NCBI GenBank assembly: GCA_005406025.1
Contig: BGZK01002048.1
Span: 1 to 64,000 of the forward strand
DNA length: 64,000 nt
Direction of reading: 5' to 3'
Origin: Eumeta japonica
Lineage: Eukaryota; Arthropoda; Insecta; Lepidoptera; Psychidae
Shown: one piece after another, positions 12,431-25,200 of the stretch
Layout: every line of letters starts with the position of its first letter
How positions within the stretch are numbered: position 1 is the first letter of the stretch
Notes under the pieces: model-generated
The model's input: only the letters and a program-made list of their open reading frames with translations
Database searches by the model: none
Told to the model about the DNA's origin: nothing
Program-made: the position numbers and the translations under genes

Positions 12431-14349
12431 TCCAGAAACAAATTTATTTTTGCCGCCAATTTGTAAAAACAAATGACAGATGATTTCAATACACATAATA
12501 AGTTTGGCAAAGAGTTCCATTTTTTTTCATGTTCCAAAATTATATATGCATTGCACGCCTCATAAGCGGAACACATGCTCTACTCTCGCCTTACGAAAAA
12601 CGAGTGATTTTTTGAACTTTAAATGTCTTTATTTATTACATGTTGCACTTGTAAAATAATGTATGCACTCAAACGGCAAGAATAATCACTGATTTTAATA
12701 TCTGTAATATCTTCAAAACACATTTTGTTATAGAACATATTTTAAAAATTGTTTTAAAATTTTTTTTCGTGGACGTCCGTGTGTCTGTATGTGCGGATCC
12801 TGTATGTGGTCACGATAACGAATGAAATACTTCACTAATCGAGTGTTTTTTTTTTCATTCGCTTTAGTATGCATCTGAATAGAAGTCTATTGAATTTCAT
12901 TATTTAATACGGTGTGGTTTAATTGATATTTAATAAACAAAATTTTGACGAGTCTTTTAGTAAAAAAAAAAATTTTTTATTAAATCTCAATCTAGAGAAC
13001 ATAAGAAACCCGAAGCGTGACTGTCTTTTTATTCTCAATGTTTAAGTAAAAATTTTGACACCACGGTAAGTGTTTTTTTTTTTTAATTTATTTCAATTAC
13101 AAAAAATGACAATTACGGTATAAATTTTTGTTAATATATAGAATTTAGAGTATTGAACAATGCACACCAAGTAATTTGTAATCATTCATAACGAGTGAGC
13201 TCCAGTCATTCGTCGGAGCTGACATACACCCTTTTCTTTAGTAAAAATGGAGTAACCGCTATGAGGCGTGCACTTTTGGATTTTCTTTTTATATTACAGT
13301 TTTTAATTGGCCAGTTCTTAAAATTTAAGTATCACTCACGTACAAGTGGAGCTCATAAAACGTGTTAAAATAGACTTTTGTATACATGGAATCGCTCTAA
13401 TACCTTTTGATCGATCAGTATCAAGTTTCGTGTATCCGAGTGTTTTTCATCGAGGAGGCTTTTATGCAATCTATTTCAGCATTTGTTACCTGCTTCGTCT
13501 GTGTATTTTTAATGTTGAACTAAACTACTACATCAATACAAAAATTCTTTTATTCGTAGAAAGCGATACTATATAGCCCTATACTTTATTTTGACATTAG
13601 ACATCGATAGCAAGGTCGTTCGCATCGTATTTTTTTGTACTGTAAAAGGCGATATGAGAAAACTAATTCTACATCCATGCACACGCATCACGAATGGAAA
13701 GCTGGTACGTTATGAAGTTTTGATGAGGACCTACCACTCGTTCAGAAAACAGTTTTTCCCTTAACAATAAGAAACAAGAAACTTCAAGGTAGCTCTTTTC
13801 AAATTTGATTATGTGAAATGGTAATGTAATAGACTAATGGTATAAACTAAAAACGCAATAGTTAATGTAAAACTTTATAAAAAAAAGAAACATCTCGATA
13901 GGAAATTGAATTGGTTAGGTATATCGATAGCTATTTTTCGTCTAAATATTCGGAAATTTTGTAATACCTTTCTTTAACTAATAATTGTTTAAAAATGTTT
14001 GATAATTGTTAAATAAAATCTTAAATTGATATAAGGGTAAATTTTGTATTCCTACAGAGGGTTTTTGAACATGCGAACGCAGAGCGAGCCTTTTAAATTA
14101 ATGCTTGACGTTGTGTAGCCGACTGACTTGTAAACACGGGTTGTTTTTTATTTCTTATATGTCGCATACTATCATTATTAAACACGTATTCTCCTGTAGA
14201 AGTTATTGTCGTATATTCTTGTGACATACACACCTTACAGATTATTTTAACATCACCTTACGCAAATACTGGGAACGAACAACCTGCAGACGTAACTCGG
14301 GGGAGTTTTATAATTATTCTTAATTTTCAACAAAATTAAAGAAGTATAC
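12431..14349. other. AT-rich non-coding stretch
   Basis: Nothing recognised apart from poly-T and poly-A tracts. The 76-codon frame at 13346-13576 shows no family signature. Confidence 0.45.
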
Positions 14350-14780
14350 GCATCCGAAGCGTGGATAAAGGCCGGCGTCCTCTCCGCGCGCCGTAAAACC
14401 AGAGCCGACTCGGATAATGACGCAACACATCTCTCCTGAGCCGGATCGTTGTCGCTGACGTCACGGGTTATGACGCGTATCGCTCACCTCCCGCCTCTCC
14501 CCCTGGCCTTCGAGCCCCGCGCCGTGTAACACCCTGTAGCCGTCCCGAAGCGCTCACGTCAACACTACACCCCTGACAGGCAATTAATTCCCGGGATCAG
14601 ACGTCGATAACCGTGTTCGCAAATTAATTGTTTTCTATTACTTCCCCACCTTTATGGCTGTAATTAAACACCTTCAGCCGGCGGGGGAGGTTCACTTTTC
14701 AGGCGACGCGGTACCTAGGGGAAGTTATAACGTTCCCGTCGTATTGCGTGGAGTCTGTCTGTAGCGGGACATTTCTTGAT
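14350..14780. promoter_or_regulatory. GC-rich island with CRE and homeodomain-type motifs
   Basis: About 430 bases of GC- and CpG-rich sequence in AT-rich DNA. It holds a perfect TGACGTCA cAMP-response palindrome (14456-14463) and, at 14581-14670, a run of homeodomain-type cores: CAATTAATT, AAATTAATTG, TTTATGG and TGTAATTAAA. No open frame with coding character is present. The combination looks like an enhancer or promoter; this is inference. Confidence 0.35.
14456..14463. promoter_or_regulatory. CRE palindrome TGACGTCA
   Basis: Perfect eight-base CREB/ATF-type palindrome within the GC-rich island. Such sites arise by chance about once per 65 kb in unbiased sequence. Confidence 0.3.
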
Positions 14781-15309
14781 AATTCAAAATCTTGAGGAGA
14801 AATTCAAGACAAATAGCTTTATATAATCAACTTACTTGTGTTGTTCCATCGCAAATAAAGGATATTTTATCCCGAGGGATCGTATGTATCTGGAATCCTA
14901 AGAACTCAAAGTCAAAATCACTGATGTAAAGTCAGCCATGACAGGTTAGTGCGTAGCTTCTCGAACCTGATTGGTTTATTCCGCCTATTGGAATTTCTTA
15001 TTATTTTTATAATCTAAACTAATTTTGTAAAATCTTAGTTTCAAAATATTTTCCTTTTAAATGGCAATATTATTCGCGCGAATTGAAACTAACTATCCTA
15101 AAAACTTACATGGTGTTTGTCCTCAGTTTTAAAATGGAATCTGGAAGTATCGATCCATATATTATTATACAGAGGGCGATAGGCGCATCTAGATTTAACA
15201 GACGGCGTAAAATCACATCGCACTGTAGTTTTACTTTACAATCTCTCATTCGGTCTTTTTGGCATCGTTACCAAAGACAAGTACACAGTAGCCAATAAAG
15301 ACTATTCAG

Positions 15310-15375
15310 ATAAAAAGAGTTCCTTGTACGGAACTTTCACTGCGCGAGTCCGATTCATGCTTGGCTCTTTTTGGA
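15310..15375 (+). repeat. End fragment of the GTCTGTCCGTC repeat family
   Basis: TTGTACGGAACTTTCACTGC followed by GCGAGTCCGATTC and CTTGGCTCTTTTTGG matches the usual 3' end of this dispersed family. Only the end is present. Confidence 0.5.
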
Positions 15376-15921
15376 ATTGTTGTCTTGTTTTTGTATTGAT
15401 TTCAAGAAATCTGTCTAGATCCGCTAACGACATTGAGATGGTATGTGGTTAATTTTAAGAGTTGAATATGTCTCCGTTTTGCTCTAAAACAACATGCCCG
15501 ATTTTGATGCGGCTCGATTTGCTTAAGAATGTGTATGCATAAAGGATGATTTTTAATTTTGTTTGATAGGAATTGGTACAATGGTTCTTACGTTTGTACA
15601 CGAATATCATTAAATCCTCATAACAACTGACGTAAAAACCGTCCGAAAAAATAAATAATCTAAGATCAAGTAAGAAATTTATTGTTGTCATAGATCCCGA
15701 AATCATTTTATATACACGATGAAGAGATGGTTACTATCAAAATTTTCAAAATTAATACGGTCGTTTGCCGTGACGTCGTACGGGTCGACTTTACCGCCAA
15801 CGCGCGCAATGGATGTTTCACATTTAAAACTTTTGGTTGCGTCTAGGCAAAGTATTTTTGTCTTTAAAACTAAAAGAAATGAAAAGCAGAGTCGAAGCAT
15901 TACATTAGGTCATAAGTTTTT

Positions 15922-16824
15922 TTTCGTATTTTATAAGTAAAAAGTTGCAGTAAAATCTCTTTCGTTGTGCTGTTTGCATCTGCCTCGCTTTGATACCAAT
16001 AAATAGGTGACATTTTTAAAAAATACAAAGTAAAAACGGTGTCCCGTCATTTTTCTATCGTTTTTCTGTCCACCAAAATCAGTGAATCTAAAGTGGAAAT
16101 TCGATATGAAAAAACATGCAATAGAAACTAATAATGAATACGTTTTCCAATCCCACCATACAATATAGTTTGCAGAACTTGCTTGTCTTTTGACCATGAT
16201 TTTTTTTGCACCTTCTTGTCGTAAATAATCCATTTTTGATCACCAATAACCAAAGTTTTCAAAAACGGTTCGGTTTCATTTAATGTCAATTGAGAATCGC
16301 AAATGAGTACACGATTCATTAGATTTCTTTCAGTAAGCTCATGTGGGACCCAAGAATCGAGCTTTTTTTGTATATCCAGCTTTTTTCAAATGAGTCAAAA
16401 CTGTTTTGTGGTCAATCCCTAACTCTTCAACTATGTCCTAAGAACTAATATACCGATAATATGCCTTTACACGTAACAAGTCGACTGGAGTGAGGTTCAT
16501 CTTTGACATCAAAATTACCGGACTGAAAACCGTTTTTGTACTAGCCTTACTTACACAGGTCCATAAACGTCACAAATTTTTTTCACCGCTTGCGCCGCAT
16601 TTTTCTCTTTTTTTGTAATAAAATTTTAAGCTGTATCAAATTTCTACGTTAGGTTCACTCATTTTGGTGGACAGAAATACAATAGAAAAATGGCGCGATA
16701 CCGTTGTCATTTTTTATTTTTTTTAAATGTCATCTGTTTCAAATGGTATCAAAGTTAAAAACACAGATACAAGCAGTACAACCGAGAAGATTTTACAGCA
16801 ACTTTTTACTTGTGAAATACGAAA
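15922..16824 (-). mobile_element. Deletion-derivative mariner with about 160-bp inverted repeats
   Basis: The two ends are inverted copies of each other for about 160 bases, starting TTTCGTATTT then (A/C)AAGTAAAAAGTTGC and continuing to CTGTCCACCAAAAT. A TA dinucleotide, the usual mariner target site, flanks the right end; the left flank lies in poly-T and is not clear. Inside is the 5' part of a mariner transposase gene on the minus strand. At about 903 bases the element is too short for the gene of about 1 kb plus its ends, so it has lost its interior. Confidence 0.8.
16140..16662 (-). pseudogene. Truncated mariner transposase
   Basis: Starts with an ATG right at the inner edge of the inverted repeat. 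Recognisable mariner transposase stretches, spread over shifting frames, are AAQAVKKICDVYG, DIVEELGIDHKTVLTHLKKA (the second helix-turn-helix), LMNRVLICDS-type sequence, ETEPFLKTLVIGDQKWIIYD (carrying the first catalytic Asp in GD; the usual GDEKW is GDQKW), WSKDKQ and WWDWK. Immediately after WWDWK the sequence jumps into the terminal inverted repeat, so the second and third catalytic aspartates are deleted. Several stops and frameshifts interrupt the rest. It is non-functional. Confidence 0.8.
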
Positions 16825-19189
16825 TAACTCTTTCCCCGTTCTAATATTTCCAGAAATAGTGAGCCATATCTATTTTTTTTGCAATTAAGTTAAATCAGTT
16901 TCAATTAGCATTGCGTTAGTAGATATATGGATCGATATTGAACTCGACTTTTCTCATAACAGTCAAAGCACTCGTAAGAAACATTTTTAGTAAACAATTC
17001 ACAATTATTACTTGACTCACCTCCAACATTGACCCAATACTCGAAATGAAATCTTATTACCAATTTGGGTTCAAACTGTACACACGAACAAGATTGTTAA
17101 TTTACAAGATTGTGTAAACAGTTCCTCGCTATGACTTTGTTTTCAAGTACAGGCGTCTACATAAGTTACATTTGTAATATATATATATATATATATATTT
17201 AATATTTGTGCTACATGTACTATTATTATATACTCGTAGACACTGGAAAGAAAAAAGTAATCACTTTGTCTTTCCTGTGTCTGTATGTGTGCCCCTAATA
17301 ATTCTGGTTTTTCTTAAAAACCCCTTAAATGGCTAAGTTGAAATTTCTTAATTTAAGCAATTATAATATCGCTTAAGCATAAAAGCAGTACACGCCAGAA
17401 ATTTTAGTTTTAAACATTATTTCTTGAAACTTATTACGTAGAAAAAAATTTTGACCCGTCAGAAAATGCTTAAATTGTAACCAACATACAATAAGATATG
17501 TTAAAGGAATATTGTTTTTCAGAATTCAATACAAACCATGCAAATTAAAAAGGATCATGGATCTGTTTCTTACATTGCAATAGGTATGACACAACAAATA
17601 TAAATATTTCTTTAGATGGTGTTTTGTCGAACAATACAAAAACATAAAGAGATTCCGTTTCCAAAATGTTCACTTTTAATGACATAAATTTCCTCAATCA
17701 ATAGGTCAATATAACAAGTTACATTTTCCATATTGCTTCCATGGTTATTTATACAGTATGAATTCGACAATGCATTTTTTCCGCAAATATTCATAATCCC
17801 TTTTTTTAGAACATCTTTTTCAAAGTAACTACAACAAAAGTATATCATTAAAAATATAGTTATCAAGAACAGAAAATAATATAGACACAACCCTAATAAC
17901 TGCTCGGTCCGAATGAAAGCGCGAGCTCGGTCGGGTCGCATCGCGACGCGACGAAATCTTATCACTGCAAGTTCGTGACTGATCGTGGCTGTGCTAAGTG
18001 GATTACTTCCCGACAGCGCGGCGCGAACGCGGTTGGTTACCTAGCCTCTCTCGATGGGCGTCGCGGTACCTACGCGTCAGGTGTTCTAAGTTTGTCAGCA
18101 CGACATTTCTACGTAGATGTTCTAAGCAATTTTTCTCAGAAACAGCTATTTCACTGATTATCCTATTTACAGAAAAAATGTTTTATAAGGGGCGATTATG
18201 AATATTTGCGAAAAGATGCATGATAAAATCCATTAAATATACGAACTTTTATTACATGGAAAAAATTAGAAACGTATAAGAAAAATAGTGATCGACACAA
18301 ACTCAGTATCAGAAATAAAAATAAACTGTATCTACGTATTACTCGACTATGCTAATAAAGCACATATTCATTTATGGAGCTTTGTGTGCGCGTGTTTAAT
18401 GAGGTACCCGTGGTTATCAAGATTTACCCTTTCATAAATTTATTATAATTACTAAACGAATACTTAGTAAAAAAATAAATTTATACAATTTTCGATTATT
18501 TAGAAGACAAACGTCCATAGAAGTACACCAGCTCGATTTCTTACAGTGTTATTTCGTTCATTAATTGTTTTATATTTGATAAAATTAGGAAAAAGATATC
18601 CTTAAGTTTCTTACTCGTTCTTCTTGATGTAAAACTGCCTTCGGAACAAGTGGTAAAGTATAAACCCACAAAATATTAAGACGCATTTTAATTGGTATTA
18701 CATGACCTGTGAAATAAAGATATTTTGCATTAAAATAAAGTTTGGAGTATTTATTTATGAAAATATATATTGGTAAAAGAGAAAATGTTGAACTGATGAC
18801 CAAAGCAAGCATGTACGATGCATAAATGTCAGCTCGATTTGTTGCCGATCGTGCAGTGTTTGAATGACAACAGTCATTGCCAAAAGTTAAACCTTCCTGT
18901 CTAATTTATGTAAATGTTCCTAAAAACTTCCACACAATGAAACAATGTTAATTTAATTTATTAGATACATTTTTATATGATAAATAATGACGTAAATAAC
19001 GTATTTAATTTATCATTACTTGCGGGAGATGTCTTCCGAATTCACCGGTAATCGGGTGAATCGGTAATCGGTAACCTCATTCTACATCCTGAAGATATCA
19101 TACAATTATTTTTTTTATTTCAAAAACCAACAAAACGGATATATAAACTCGTTTAGCAATAAATATCGATACATTATTATCGGATCACT
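16825..19189. other. AT-rich stretch with one GC-rich patch
   Basis: A small GC-rich patch lies at 17910-18080. The minus-strand frame at 17612-17965 (117 codons, opening with GTG) has one hydrophobic segment and several cysteines but no recognised family. An AT microsatellite is at 17177-17198. Confidence 0.4.
17177..17198. repeat. (AT)n microsatellite
   Basis: Eleven uninterrupted AT dinucleotides. Confidence 0.9.
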
Positions 19190-19320
19190 AATCGCGGTGA
19201 CTGTACTTCGAGAGGCAGAACGCGCAGGCAGCGGCGGGGAGGGCCTTTGTTTGCTGACCGCCCCCTCCCCCCGCCTCCGGTCGCGGACCGGTGTCGTGTC
19301 CGCGGATCAGCGACCCATTT
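19190..19320. promoter_or_regulatory. Small GC-rich island
   Basis: About 130 GC-rich bases with a C-rich run (CCGCCCCCTCCCCCCGCC) in strongly AT-rich surroundings. No open frame with coding character. Possibly a regulatory element. Confidence 0.2.
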
Positions 19321-19961
19321 AACCTTTACGATTGTACACACAGAAACGCGAATTAAGTAATCATTAACCCGAGCTTTTAACATCGGCGATGGACACCTGT
19401 ATTTTATACTTAGGTACACAACTTTTATGCGATTTCCTGCGCTATGATTATAAGTATAGAATTATCATTCAATTATGAATTCGTTCGCTGAAATTAAATA
19501 AGGTACATATAAAAAATATAATGGACTGGATTGAATTTAATTATAGTTTGAAATATTGCTGTATTATCAATTCGCGTCTTTTAATAATTTTCATTAAATA
19601 TTTTCAATCCAATATACATAAATAATGTACATGAAGTAAAGTAATTTTTGTGTGTCCTATTTAATAAAAAAGATATGATTCTGTGGTAGCACACTTAACT
19701 GGAGCATTTAAAACAAAAGCAGAACTCAATTTTGCAAGAGAATACATTAAAAAAAATTTAATAGTTTATACGTGCTATATTTTCACATTTTATTCCTCAA
19801 CTTGATTAATGTTCATCTTTTATTCATGAATATTAATATCTTTAGAGTAAGTTATAATTTTTGATATTTAATTTCATTTTCTGGAAATGATTATTAATTT
19901 ACATCTGAAATTATTATTATTTTATGCCTGAAGTAGAAAACCAAAAGACATCTATTGTCCG

Positions 19962-20006
19962 GTTGGTTCTACGCTACCATCTATCTGATGGTAGGGTAGA
20001 ACCAAC
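19962..20006. repeat. Strong 20-bp-stem hairpin
   Basis: Arms 19962-19981 and 19987-20006 are complementary at 19 of 20 positions around a TATCT loop. A third partial copy of the arm follows at 20007-20022, then an outer GAACCAACCAGAC block pairs with the sequence before the hairpin, so alternative folds are possible. It may be a small fold-back repeat or the source of a structured RNA. Confidence 0.6.
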
Positions 20007-20022
20007 GTTCTACGCTACCATC

Positions 20023-21839
20023 AGAGAACCAACCAGACGTTCTTTACTCTCGGATTCTCGTAGCACGTAGCTCCGTTTCAGCAAGCAATGACGGCCCATT
20101 TAGACCCCTAAATGTGACCCATGTAGGAATCGCGGGCTCTAATCTAAATTCTAAACAAAATGGTATTTTTATAACATCAAAACATCAAGGGTTTTGTACG
20201 GTGGCGAAAACTATCGGCATTCTGGATAAAGTGTACAATTTCATACAATAATAGTCAGTACTCAGTATTTTTATTATTTGAAGCATGAAATTTAACACGC
20301 TACAAGTGAATATTATTCGTCATGTAATTATGGCAAAAAATTATCATACAGTTTAAACTGTCAAACAGGTTATTCTCGTCTTACTAAAATGGGCCCCGCG
20401 TAACTACCTAATTGTCATTTCCATGCTGAAGTATTGATTTGGTACCACACGATTTTTAGCCATATTGTCTAATACAAGTCGGAATATATGGAGATTATTT
20501 TTTAATTTTTTTTAATTCATTGACATAACTGTCATACGCATATATAATAGTGGATATATGGTGCTGGGCTGGATTAGCGATATGCATCAGGTGTATGGCA
20601 CTCATTTGAATTTTGTCACCAGTCGTTTTTATTTTAAGAAAATAAAACACAAAACGGGATATTCTTTGGATATGATATGGTATTTTTTATTTTATTCAAT
20701 CGCACAGAAAATATATTTTCCATAGAAAGTTATATGCGAATCGGAGTGATTGACATGTTGTAATGTATATTGTAGTGTATAATTTTTAACCCATAAACAT
20801 AAAAAAATATGAATACGATAAATTTTGAGATAGACTTTACCATTTAATTTTTAATATTTGAAAAGTTGTTAATTTTATTGTAGTCTTAAAGTCGGCTATT
20901 TAAATAATTGGGGATTTCCTTTTATTTTATAAAAGAAAACTGTTAAACATTAAGTAGTTTTAAGGTTTTTTTCTACGATAGGAGTGTGCTTACGTACAAG
21001 GCCCGTTTTGGTTAAATTGATTAAAATGCCAACTTTTGTATATAATTTGATTAAAAATCAGAAATTTCTTTTTACGAAACTAGTTAGTAACGTAACTAGA
21101 ACCTAGGAAAAGAAATTTCTAATTGATATAATAAATAAAAAAAAAATATTTTTTTTTTTTATTCAAAAAAAGATTATCACTGATGGTGGAACAGAAAAAT
21201 TCAAAAACGCACAACAATAAAATAATACATCAATACAAAAATTGTCAATTGATTAAAAAAAAAAATCAAACCCTACACAATTTGAAATGAAACGTTTTAT
21301 TAATGACATATTATGTTACGTACACAATCACTTCGCAATGATTCATAACAATATTCACTTTAAGCGTGGTATAATTTCCTGTACACAATACGGACGTATA
21401 TTAATAAGAGTGCGACCATTAGGGCTTTAGTATCTCGTCTATCGTTCACTTCATATATTTTTTCCTGCGTATAAGTTGATCAGAAATGGCGAGCTATGAG
21501 CTATGCATTAGTAAGAGGCCAAACTATGTAGTAATTAAGTCGTATAAACGTTGAATGTGGATTTTTCATGATATGTCAAAGATTACAGAAACAAATCGAC
21601 AATGCGCATCACTCTTCTTTTGTTTTATTTTCAATACTATTAATCTATTTCTAGGTACGTATTAAAATTTCAGTTTCTTAAATTCCCCGTGTAAAACGAT
21701 AGAGTGTTCGCATACAAGCAGACATATAGAGAAATATACACCGTACTGCACATATTAAATTTAACGGCCAACGCTATAACTCAATTTTAAACAATCTCAG
21801 CAGCAGAATATGTTTGCTGGAGTATCGCTAGTGTTTAAA
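20023..21839. other. AT-rich non-coding stretch
   Basis: Nothing recognised except a short inverted pair of AGAAATTTCTTTT blocks (about 21060-21120) and poly-A/T tracts at 21135-21165. Confidence 0.4.
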
Positions 21840-22240
21840 TCCAGTCAAGAATTTACGAGCCGACTCCCGGCGTTCGGCTGCGCGGGCGCGACCTCGGCGA
21901 CAGCGAGAGCAACCTATCTAAAATTTGGACCGCGCCCGCCTGCCAAGTGGGAAGTTTCCCATCGGAGATATCGAAGCGCGAGAGCGCACTAGGATCGCGA
22001 TCCTAATTATAAACGTAAACAACGCGCGGACGTTTAAAACGATTAGCCCCGGCGAAGGCCGAGGCGGGTGTCGCGCGGACTTGGGCGCGCGCCAACGGCG
22101 ACATTTACTGGACATCCCGCGGCGTGGGGGAGGGCGCTCCCATCGGACACGACAAAAACAGGCCAAGAAAAACTTATTAAGAGCGGCTAATGCCTTGCCG
22201 AGGCCCGCTCTTCCGATTCCAAATGCGATTTGTTCGTTAC
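21840..22240. promoter_or_regulatory. GC-rich island
   Basis: A GC- and CpG-rich block of about 400 bases, including the perfect palindrome AGGATCGCGATCCT. Frames are open on both strands because few stops occur in GC-rich sequence; none shows a domain. It may be a promoter, an untranslated exon or a conserved regulatory element. Confidence 0.3.
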
Positions 22241-25200
22241 GATCGTTCCTCTGCGCGGTTATTTCTTCGTATAAAAAAAAACACCGTCCGAATATAATGA
22301 GCGAGTCGAAATATCAATAATAATGAACTGCTCGCTTGCATTACTTAATTTAGTTCAACAATTTATATATCCTGTATTGATCTATTCACCGAAAGTTTTG
22401 ACGACAGCAAAATGTTACACAGCTATGGTAACGAATAACCACTCAGAAATTATATATTATGTCATACAATGACTAATATAACCTAGCCGATATCGATTCA
22501 AATCTCTGTCTTGTAAACGATCACGGACCCAGTTGTGTCGGTCGCGGCCATCGATTTGCAGTCGCGTTCCTGTCCTCGTTGTCGATTCCAATCGCGATGG
22601 CGATAGCACATTTCGTCGCTACAATACGCAGTAACTATCATTTAACGGATCGGAAATAATCTTGATGACTTTTCCTTTAACCTCATTCGTGAATTCACCT
22701 TAGAAAATACATATTTAAAAATATTAAATCTTTATAAAATTAAATTATAAAGAATGTTTGAGTAAACGAGTATAATTACGTTTAGAATTCTCAAAAAATA
22801 GAAATTTATATAGAATTTATATTTCACTATCAGTCTATAGTCAAATGTCAGAATTAGACATTGTACTGTATGAGGCTGCTTTTACCTTACCATGGTAAGA
22901 AATTCAAAAGAAATCGGCATGTTATGTTTAACATGCAGATTTGAAATGTCCTATTTTGAAAATACAATTTATTCGTATTACGTTACATAACTGTTCGCAT
23001 TCGAAGCATCCAATTATTTCCGTAGAGCATAAAGTTTGTCACTTAGTGTTAACATTAGCGATAAAGTAAACTCGATGGATATATTAGACAATATACTTAA
23101 GCTTAACTAATCATCAATGAATATTGTAATGTTTCGCAAAAATGAATGATTTGGTAAATATACATGTAAGAAAACTAAGCAACAGAATTCGAGAACCCTT
23201 GACTTCAGAAATAATCTTTAAAAGTATAATATTCTATACGGGACTTCGTACGGGTGAAATTAGTGATTTTATTTATTTTTATTTGATTTTTTTTTATTTT
23301 TATATATTAGATTATATTCATTACTTAAGATTATTTTTTTAAATACATTCACATTTCTTGAACGAAAGCAAACACCCAGCATTGAAGTAAATGACGCGCG
23401 TATATTCTAGTTTTTATTTTTCGAATAAAAATTAGTCATTATCGGAAGCGAAAAAAATAAGATTATAAGTTAAAAATCAATATCGAAATAAAGTAGGATT
23501 GACTAAATACATCTGTCTGAAGTAAATTCTGAACAAGAAATGAATTTGAGTGGCAATGACAGGCATATTTGAAAAAACCGAGCAGATCTATGGAGACTTA
23601 TTTGAAGTCCTATTCTATATCTTAATAGCCCTATGAAGACTTTTTGAGTATATAAAGGTTTTGTAAAGTATCTACTTCTCAGTTCTATTTCGGTAACTGA
23701 TTGCGACTTCCACACTTCACAAGTCTATAATATATTTACATTTTCAAGAAAAGGGATAAAATAATGTCATAACATTTGACGTAGTTTATATTACAAACCG
23801 TAAATGTTCAACGTAGCTACCTGACGATGGTTGTACTAATAATTGTTTTTTTTATAAATGTCCTCCCATCACCTCTTAATTTCAGATTGAAGGGCTTATA
23901 CCTTATGACAGTGGTTAATACTAAATAATGGATTTATTTAAAAAATGTAAACAGCACTTTGTTTCTTTTCGAATATATCTCACAGTTTAATTACTATGAT
24001 GTACATGTCGATTTATAAATGAGCCGATATTGTTGATGGGGCTTAAACATCAAAAGGAAAGAAATAAATTTGTTATTAAAACAGTCATCAAAATGCGAAA
24101 AATTTATTGTCTTACGCAACAGTATCTTAACAATCGTCAAATCGTGCTTTTACGTGTGGGCTTTCAAAGCTCGTAACGACATTTCGTGAACTATGAGAGA
24201 ATAAATATATCGAGCTAAGCTTTTAGCGCCAGTTGTTCCCCACCGAAATAAAATTGGATCTTCTGCTTTTAACATACCTACGTGTGTAGAAAAAGTCAAT
24301 GAGTTTTTTTTGTTTCTTCATGTTTAAATGCATTTTTATGTACATTGATGGCCGGCAAAACTTTCTTGTATTACAGAATACTTACAGGTTTCAATCGCTA
24401 ATTACTACAACACTAATAATGTGATAAAAACGGTTGAGGTCACAATGGATAGAAAATGTCGTGTAATAATGTTGCGTATAATTAGATATAAATTAATATA
24501 ACGTAAGAACGCGTTTAGCTAGGAGGTTGATTTGGATGTCATTGTAAAAAAATTGAAAAGAACTAATAGGATTCAAAGTAAAACAATAAAAATATATGCT
24601 AAAATATATGTAACAACCTGTATTAATGTGAAAATTGCCAAAAAAAATGAATATGTCGTCTCATATGAGACGTAAATATGCGCGGAATCATAGGAAACGG
24701 AAATCAGAAGAAATTTTGCATCAAAAAGAGTCTAAGAAGCCTAAAAAGTGCAGTACTGAGAAAATTTCAGAGCTACATCGGATGACTCACATCGCCCAAC
24801 GTGTGAAAGTGCTCTTTCCCAATATGTGAGCATACTTCAGGTTCGAAACATAAAATCGTTCTTATACTTAAAACTAGACGCTAAATCCACTGTATTATTC
24901 ATGTTTAAATAACTAGAGACATTGAATTATAAGAATATTTTATTTTCTAATTTATGTACGTTAGATTACATAACTAAAATCATTATTGAAAAATATATAT
25001 ACCGCCGGCCGTTGGTCTGTACGTCGTTGGGTCTTCAGGATTTAGAGAAATATAAACAATGGATTAAGATAAATTGTATTAAATAAGTTTCCATTTATTA
25101 TAAGGAGGATCTCTATTGATTTTTGTTATTGAACTCGCAACCGTTTAATAGTTACTAATGAAAGTCGAACAAGTTCTCTTGTTTTTCTCTTGTAAAAATT

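Noticed and set aside
12379..12576. 65-codon minus-strand frame
   Set aside because: It overlaps the mariner stub in a different frame and shows no similarity of its own.
17612..17965. 117-codon frame with a hydrophobic segment and a YCINNHG stretch reminiscent of EGF domains
   Set aside because: The cysteine spacing does not complete an EGF domain, the start is GTG, and frames of similar length occur by chance elsewhere in the window.
21918..22320. 131-codon plus frame and 82-codon minus frame
   Set aside because: They overlap on opposite strands in a GC-rich island, with no recognisable domain in either.
22886..22936. Two adjacent short palindromes
   Set aside because: 14 bp and 8-bp arms are within what a 64-kb AT-rich sequence yields by chance; noted only.
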